Shown here piece by piece: positions 58,401 to 64,000 of a stretch of 64,000 nucleotides of DNA. A program made the translations under genes and the position numbers. The DNA is from Byssochlamys sp. IMV 00236. Taxonomy: Eukaryota > Ascomycota > Eurotiomycetes > Eurotiales > Thermoascaceae. Under the pieces are notes generated by a model. The model ran no database searches and was not told the DNA's origin. It worked only from the letters and a program-made list of their open reading frames with translations. The number at the start of each line of letters is the position of its first letter. Within the stretch, counting starts at the first letter, position 1. The DNA is taken from NCBI GenBank assembly GCA_001931875.2, contig MSJH02000830.1, positions 463,332 to 527,331 on the forward strand, read 5' to 3'.

Positions 58401-59710
58401 TCGCCGGCTGGAATCGGCAGGGCTAATAAGCCTCACTTCGTGTCGAGCCTCATCCCACGGACAGAGCATCTGGTGCTTCTGTGGTATAGAAGATGAAGTT
58501 GCTCTAGTTTCTTTAGCATCAATCGACAACATTATTATCGTCACATCGGCTCTTCCACGCAGAATATGGCAGACGATGGAGGTTCTATGAATGCAAGGCT
58601 CCGGCTGCCATCGACTAAGATTTAGCATCTTCACCACTGCGGATTAGCTTACGACGTAACAACTTTTAGTACACCTTTGCCATTGGGATCGCTACCACTT
58701 TCCAGAGTCATATAAGCAATCGGACTAAGGCGTGTTCGATCATATGCCAACTGCTACCACGTGAGAGATAGAAAGCCAGCCTTATCTGAAACAAGATTAT
58801 ACTTGCGCCATAGTTAATATATGATTCAACCTTTCTAACCGAGCCAGTGGTAATTTTGGAGAGAGTGTGTTCGCCATGGTTCCTCCGCAGGGCACGAACG
58901 GGCACAGACTGAGCTACAGTAGACCTCAACGAATAGAAGAAATACTAACGAAGCGCCTAGAAAATTGTAGTCTCCGTCTCAGGCCCGAATCTCAGGATCT
59001 AAGGACACTGGCCGGAGTTTAGGCCTCTCCTCGGAATGTGCTCTGTCCATTCCTACTATCGGTGCCTACACCTTCTCTTGCGCACGGTCACGAAGCGGCC
59101 CTGCGACGATATCAAAACTCACATTTAATCCCAGCTAGCAAGCCGTCTTGTCTGATAGCTTCAAGTTCCCAAATCTTATCCTGCATTGCATTGTAACCAT
59201 CATTACCATTGCTGCGGTCTGTTTCGTACACTACTGATTGAATCTCCTGCCCGGGAGATACACGCTAGTGCTGTGTGATTTGACTTCGATCGTGAGGGGA
59301 TAATGGCAGATAAGCTGTGAAACTGCCGAGTCATGCACGGGACTCGTTGAGATCCTTTCAAATCTTGCAAATCCTGCGCGCACGGGCGGCGATGTCATTT
59401 TTATAGAAGCACCCAGTCATCATCCATTATCTGATGCGAGATGTAAAGGGAGACCGCTTGGTAGTGAGCAGAAAAGAAAGGCTGAATATCAAATTAATTG
59501 GCATCAGTGGCAACCAAAGCAATAATATCTTCCCGGCTTCACCTTACAAGATATTGGAGTGCAGACTATTCTAAAATACCCTACACAGGCCATTCCAAAC
59601 TAGTTTCCCTTTAGATAACGACCGGATTCATATGGACTGTTAGTCCATCAAGTAGCATGCGCCCCAGTCCGTCTTCTCGCCGGTCTCCCTTTCCGTCCTG
59701 GATAGCTGAT
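55462..59710. other. Gene-poor 4.2-kb stretch
   Basis: No supported gene. Frames such as 55557-55973 minus (with a transmembrane-like segment) and 57164-57475 minus have no clean continuation. A near-perfect hairpin lies at 57852-57890 and a TACTCCGTA motif at 56180-56188. The interval is a candidate for decayed repeats or a non-coding transcript. Confidence 0.4.
57852..57890. repeat. Inverted repeat capable of a ~15-bp hairpin
   Basis: The left arm ATCGTCCCCGGGCGA (57852-57866) pairs with the right arm 57875-57890 (reverse complement ATCGTCCCCCAGGCGA) with one bulge and one mismatch; the loop is 8 nt. GC-rich in an AT-rich neighbourhood. Confidence 0.8.
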
Positions 59711-60246
59711 TCAGGCCTTTTTCTCAGCACCTTTTGGCCCCTTTGCATATCCAAAGAATCCTAAGAAATACGCTATCCTATTCGCAAATAGGAAGGCAGA
59801 TGCTCCGATATTTCCCCATGTAAGAGCATTCCAGGTTGAAACATCCACAAAAGCTTCCCAGCCCATTGCGAGATACGTAGCATAAATATGCCCAAGATCT
59901 GCAATTGCCAGTGCGATCAGGTAGTTCCGCAATACTTTGGGCTCAGATGTGCCATAAATAACAGCAATTCCCAGTAGAAGCAGAAGACCGTATAGGTTTC
60001 CCAACTGGTACGCGAGCGCGACGCTGCTGGGGTGAATGGACGTGGGAGCCGCGATATGCGGTGTTTGGCCAGCGATGAAACCTTGCAGGTCTATTATTGG
60101 GGCTAGGTAGCCCGCGACACTGATTATCGATGAGATGAGTCCAGACTAGAAGATAGTATGCATGGTCGTTATTAAGGCGCTTACAGTGAAATCGGCTCAA
60201 TGACTGCGAAGAGGGCATGCGGCCATGTTGGGAATATGGTAGACAT
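59711..60246 (-). CDS. Small four-helix integral membrane protein (DUF7704-like)
   Basis: Two exons (60185-60246 and 59711-60119, intron 65 bp ending ATAATCAG) give 156 residues. Four hydrophobic segments are clear: ~10-30 (ALFAVIEPISLVAGYLAPII), ~64-84 (GNLYGLLLLLGIAVIYGT), ~92-112 (NYLIALAIADLGHIYATYLA) and ~128-150 (ASAFLFANRIAYFLGFFGYA). The C-terminus is Lys-rich (GPKGAEKKA). The arrangement resembles small uncharacterised fungal membrane proteins that often start with a short N-terminal IEP motif in TM1. The nearer AG, CTTCTAG, would bring in a stop, so the downstream acceptor is used. Function unknown. Confidence 0.75.
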
Positions 60247-60826
60247 TGCGAGAACCGGGTTGTGATGTGGGACTTGGACGAGCTTCGCTGCAGATTCATA
60301 TGATCCTTAAGGAGGGAGCTAGCGTGAGATTGACAAGAACAGGAACAGTATCAAGGTCTTGGGGTTGATGCTGCGGGTAGTTGTAAGACTGGAGGTGGTT
60401 ACTTAAGAGCTCTAACGCGTTTCACATTGCTCTCCGAGTTGCACTCAGTCCATCCAGCTTAGAGCACCAGCTGTCCCACCAGATCGAACGCCTAGATAAA
60501 TACAGACTCCTCATGCTGCTCAGACTCAGCTTACGGGAATCTTGTTCAGCAGGGGACAGCTCTTGGATGCTTCTGGCTCGTAAACGTGTAGAGACCCCGC
60601 GTCAAAACTGCACAATGCGCCGTCCGGCGGGCCGTAATTGGATTTTAAGTCCTTCGAATCTTTCAACTCGACTCGAGATTGATAATCCGGGCTCCTCCAC
60701 TTCCGTTGAAGGATGGCACAGCGGGACTGATCTTTTGCCAATCTCACTGGTGTCTGTCAATCCTGGCTATCGATAGTCGACCAGATGCTGGGGGCCTTTA
60801 GATGATGGATTCTTGATCTCTCAAAT
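60247..60826. other. Divergent intergenic region
   Basis: 580 bp between the small membrane protein and the Myb gene. The short frames at 60513-60776 and its antisense lack support. No gene seen. Confidence 0.4.
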
Positions 60827-62870
60827 ATGGACTCCGGCGGCACGCCCGTTCCTCCTCTCGATGATGCCCTGCCCCAGATCCGTGATTTACCCCAGCTATC
60901 CAGTCTTCGTATCGCTCCCCTTCGACAGCCAGTCTCTTCTCGTACGCTAAGCGTACCCTCTCCGCTTGAACCCAGTGCCGGTGGAATTCGCGAACCCAAT
61001 ATATCCAAGGCCAATTCCAGTGGGAATCCACCGGCCAAACTTCCGACCCTGGAGGAGTTTTTGAACGCTGCCCGCACTAATACACTCGTTGATACTTCTT
61101 TTGATTCAATTTCTAGCCTGGAGCCTCCCCCAAAGACTATCTTGCCTGCTTTCATCAATCTTCGCACTGTGGAAAGACTTCCGTATCCTCCTGCCTTCGA
61201 TGAAGATGGTTCTCGTAAACGTCCTCGTCTCGATGTCCAAGGGGAGATGTTCGTCGACCACCTTCAACTGCCGATTCCTCATGCCCAAAACGAGAAGAAA
61301 CCGCCTCCGTTTGGTCCGTTCGCTATCCTAAATGGACTGAACGAGCCTCCGCCAAATGCCGCCCTCTTTCCTCCGATCGAACCTGGATCCATATCGCAGA
61401 TTCTGACGAAGCCCACGAATCACGGTCTCCAATCTGACACAGCCAATACTCATCCGCAGATCGACAGTCAAAAACATCAAGAGGGAAGGAGAGAGGGCAG
61501 ACTGGAAGAGATTCTCGATTCTAGGGCGAGCATCGACGAGGGAGTGAGATACAGGAATACGAACCCGACATCCGAGAAGCGCGCAGAAGATGGAGAAAAT
61601 AGATACCAAGAAAACAAAGAAACCAGCACCGAGAATTCCGAGAAACCTGCCGATGATAGTGATGAGCCTATGTCGCCCAAGACCAGAGGTCGCTCGCGGA
61701 AAAAGCTGCGCAAATGGACAGAACAAGAAACGAATGACCTGCTAAGAGGTGTGGTCAAATGTGGCATTGGCAACTGGACTACCATATTGGCGCAGCCTGA
61801 GTTGAAGTTCAACAAAAGGTCTGCGGCCAATTTGAAAGACAGGTACAGACATTCGAAAATCAGCATGCTTGAGCATTTCGACTAAAGTTTTGTATAGGTT
61901 TCGTGTCTGTTGTCCCTGGGCGTACGGGTTAGTCTATATCTATCCATTTCTGTGATACCAGCAGCTAACCTTTCGCAGCGCTGCCGATCCAAATGAAGCA
62001 ACTAAGCAGCTTCAAACCACTCTCGCGAACGCCCTCCTCAAGGCCGAGTCCCAGGGCAAGGATGGTACTGCTGGGAAGATTCTCCTTCCAGATCCACGAC
62101 CATCCAAGGCCGGGGCTGATTCCACTACGTCTGCTGGAGGCCCATCAGTCAACATAACAACGTCTCCTAGCGGTCCTTCGACTCCCGAGGTAGATGCAGC
62201 AGGCTTCAAGTTTCGTACCAAATACCCGCCGACCTTCAAAGCGACCCCTACCCTTTCCAACAAATCTAAATCAACGCTTGTGTCTCTTGGAATCCCCGAG
62301 CCTTACTTCACGATTAAATCGAAGAGGCGGTCGCGCAGACCCTTTACTCCTGCAGAGGATGAGGCCTTGCTAAAGGGATATGCTGTGCATGGCTTCCAGT
62401 GGACTCTGATCCAGCAAGATAAACATTTGAATCTGAGCCACCGGAAGGCCACCGATTTGCGTGACCGTTTCAGAACCAAATTTCCCAATGCTTATCGTGA
62501 GGGCGGTTCCGTCAGTGGAAAGACCTTCAACACCCAAGCAAGAGCCGCTCCATCTACTAATCTCGGTGAACCGGGGAAGGATTACCAGCCCATGCCTAGA
62601 CAACCTCCAGTGCCCAATTCCGCAAACTCCAATCTCACTGACAGAAATCGCAAAACGAGTGCTATTGACAACGGCAACATGCTGGGGCCCATAGATCCAG
62701 CCTTGCTACCGCCAGCTCCGCCTCTAGGCCTACCTGAGGCTCAAACAAATGTCCCCCATCCAAATGCTTTCCCGTTCCCGCTGGACGAGAACACATCGGG
62801 CGCCTCAAACAGCGAGACTCCCTGGGAGGACAACACGCTGCCACCCTTGGTCTGGGATGAGCTCCCGTGA
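60827..62870 (+). CDS. Double-telobox Myb protein (Tbf1/Teb1/Tay1-type)
   Basis: Three exons (60827-61842, 61898-61927, 61979-62870) give 645 residues; exon 2 is only 30 bp and lies inside the first Myb domain. The protein holds two Myb/SANT domains: residues ~290-350 (KKLRKWTEQETNDLLRGV, IGNWTTIL, then the telobox-like ANLKDRFRVCCPWAYG) and ~459-517 (RRPFTPAEDEALLKGYAVHG, WTLIQQD, then ATDLRDRFRTKFPNAY). Each third helix has the L-K/R-D-R-F/W-R pattern of the telobox, which in Taz1, Teb1, Tbf1 and Tay1 binds TTAGGG-type repeats. A two-telobox layout is typical of Teb1/Tay1. The rest is Pro- and Ser-rich and disordered, and the C-terminus ends in a Pro/acidic stretch. It is probably a nuclear telomere-repeat or promoter binding factor. 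Confidence 0.8.
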
Positions 62871-63703
62871 AGTTCAACTTTCCCAGGCGAGGCGCTCCTT
62901 CGCTTCTGGCCTCTGTTCTTCCTCTTCTTCCCATTCAACTTTGAAAAACACCCACTCCTCAAGGGACCTTACCTTTTTCTTTTTTTATTTTTGCTTTCGT
63001 TTTTTTCGGGCTCTTCGTGTGCCAGAAAACTAACGTTATCTGTTTGGTTGACCTATACCCCGCAGCACACGTCGGCACTGATTTCTATAGAAAAACTTCA
63101 CTTCTCACCACCCCATTTTCTTGGCTATTCTTCTTTCAATCTTTACTATCCCGGCGTTTTCATGCTGGGTATAGGGATCTTAGAATTACATTCTTTTTAC
63201 ATTTCTCTGCAAGACAAGGACACACAGTAGATTACATTCCACATAACTACGGAACATAGGAAGGGGCTTCAGATAGATCTTGGAAGCGACTTTTATCTAG
63301 AATTATCACGTGAAATCCCTACGCCAGGTGGAATCAAGAAAAAACAAAATACAATAATAGACGGAGTATGAGTAACATGAACAGCTAGGCTAACGACAAG
63401 GAATCATTAATGCCAACTCGCTCAGGAAAAACAAAAAAAACAAAAACAAAAGCCAAAAGCCAAAAGCCAAAAGCCAAAAGCCAAAAGCCAAAAGCCGCAT
63501 GATGTGGAATCTGAAAGCTGCAAAAGATTACAGAAAAGGCAAGCAGAGCAAAAAAGCGAGCAAAGGGTCTCAACTCATTAATGTAGCCGACGCCTTTTGA
63601 AGTGCATGCAACAATCGAAAGTTTGAAGACTTGATTCATCAACTGGGTAAGGAATGGACAAGGTCATTAGTCGGAGATGCCGGTGCAGGGTTGACGTAAC
63701 TCA
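62871..63703. other. Convergent intergenic region with a 7-bp tandem repeat
   Basis: About 830 bp between the 3' ends of the Myb gene and SNX3. It includes poly-T/poly-A runs (62970-63006, 63427-63450) and the AAAAGCC repeat. No gene seen. Confidence 0.5.
63448..63496. repeat. Perfect tandem repeat of AAAAGCC, seven copies
   Basis: Forty-nine bases made of seven exact copies of the 7-mer AAAAGCC, directly after an A-rich run. It lies downstream of the SNX3 stop codon (reading GGCTTTT on the SNX3 strand), so it is probably in or near its 3' UTR. Confidence 0.95.
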
Positions 63704-64000
63704 TCACCATGCGTTGCGGTCCCAGTTCGGGTCTATCATATCTGTCAGCCATCATCCCTCTTTGTAGAGACGCGGAAAGCCAAAATCATAGAAACCAAGT
63801 AGAACACACGTACCCTGCACAAAACTAGCCAGTACTTTGCTCCCTGTCTGTAGCAAAGGGTGTCCAACAACAATCTGCAAGAAACGCTGCAGCCCCTCGC
63901 GTCTGTGTTCGATCACATCGTCGCTGAACCGGTTGGTGAACACCTTGCCAGGCAGAGGAGGAATGGTCACCCGCGCGCTTTCCCGCTCGAGGATGTCCCG
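63704..64000 (-). CDS. snx3: Sorting nexin SNX3 (5' part off the right edge)
   Basis: The C-terminal part of a PX-domain protein, running off the right edge. Exons visible are 63814-64000 and 63704-63732, with an 81-bp intron. The reading [19 protein letters not shown] then [20 protein letters not shown] matches the PX domain of SNX3/Grd19: the ERE and PPLPGK motif followed by the RR-x-GL-x-RFL helix, then [16 protein letters not shown]. With acceptor GATAG the end reads [10 protein letters not shown], as in the family; the upstream GACAG would insert three residues. SNX3 binds PI3P and sorts cargo for retromer at endosomes. Confidence 0.9.

Noticed and set aside
61328..61866. Minus-strand frames of 129-132 aa
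   Set aside because: Antisense shadows of the Myb protein gene.

Overview
This is a stretch of nuclear genome from a filamentous ascomycete, most likely a member of the Eurotiales close to Aspergillus. The genes carry many short introns (mostly 47-110 bp) with GTAAGT-like donors. The predicted proteins read as typical Aspergillus orthologues: APC1/BimE at the same length as the A. nidulans protein, REV3/UvsI, SLU7, an RNA-silencing RdRP and a Gal4/Lac9-type zinc cluster factor. Joining exons by eye across splice sites gives 20 gene models, of which 18 are well supported and two are tentative; two of the supported models run off the window edges. There are no bacterial-type features, no CRISPR and no convincing tRNA or rRNA gene.

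Layout. 0-8.5 kb: a WD40/Nup37-like gene (minus, truncated at the left edge) divergent from APC1/bimE. 9.3-14.8 kb: a Gal4-like Zn2Cys6 regulator and an MFS sugar transporter, both on minus, with a cluster of CreA-type sites upstream of the transporter. 15.7-17.3 kb: an unrecognised 531-aa secreted or membrane-anchored protein. 17.7-28 kb: a dense housekeeping block (Elongator ELP6, ribosomal eL37, splicing factor SLU7, DNA polymerase zeta REV3). 28.6-33.2 kb: an RNA-dependent RNA polymerase. 35.2-36.7 kb: an ankyrin-repeat protein with a degenerate G domain, just upstream of which lies a 20-N assembly gap. 37-42 kb: a gene-poor stretch with only fragmentary coding signals. 42.1-45.7 kb: a 1062-aa unrecognised coiled-coil protein. 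46.4-51.8 kb: D-lactate dehydrogenase, aspartate-semialdehyde dehydrogenase and ribosomal eS4. 53.7-55.5 kb: a RasGEF-domain protein. 55.5-59.7 kb: a second gene-poor stretch. 59.7-64 kb: a small four-helix membrane protein, a double-telobox Myb protein and the 3' end of SNX3.

How the parts relate. Most genes are independent housekeeping loci, not a cluster. Three regulatory patterns stand out. (1) The two ribosomal protein genes, 30 kb apart, share an identical 13-mer (CGCTAAGCGAATT) next to a dyad of the form AGGGCTYGAACCC, and the window also encodes a double-telobox Myb protein of the Tbf1/Teb1/Tay1 type that could in principle read AGGG half-sites. (2) CreA-type SYGGRG clusters lie upstream of both carbon-metabolism genes (sugar transporter, D-lactate dehydrogenase). 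(3) Two perfect Gcn4/CpcA sites lie upstream of the amino-acid biosynthetic aspartate-semialdehyde dehydrogenase. Two genes need GC-AG introns to make an intact protein. I did not find a clearly new multi-gene system; the shared ribosomal promoter module and the degenerate-GTPase ankyrin protein are the most worthwhile leads.
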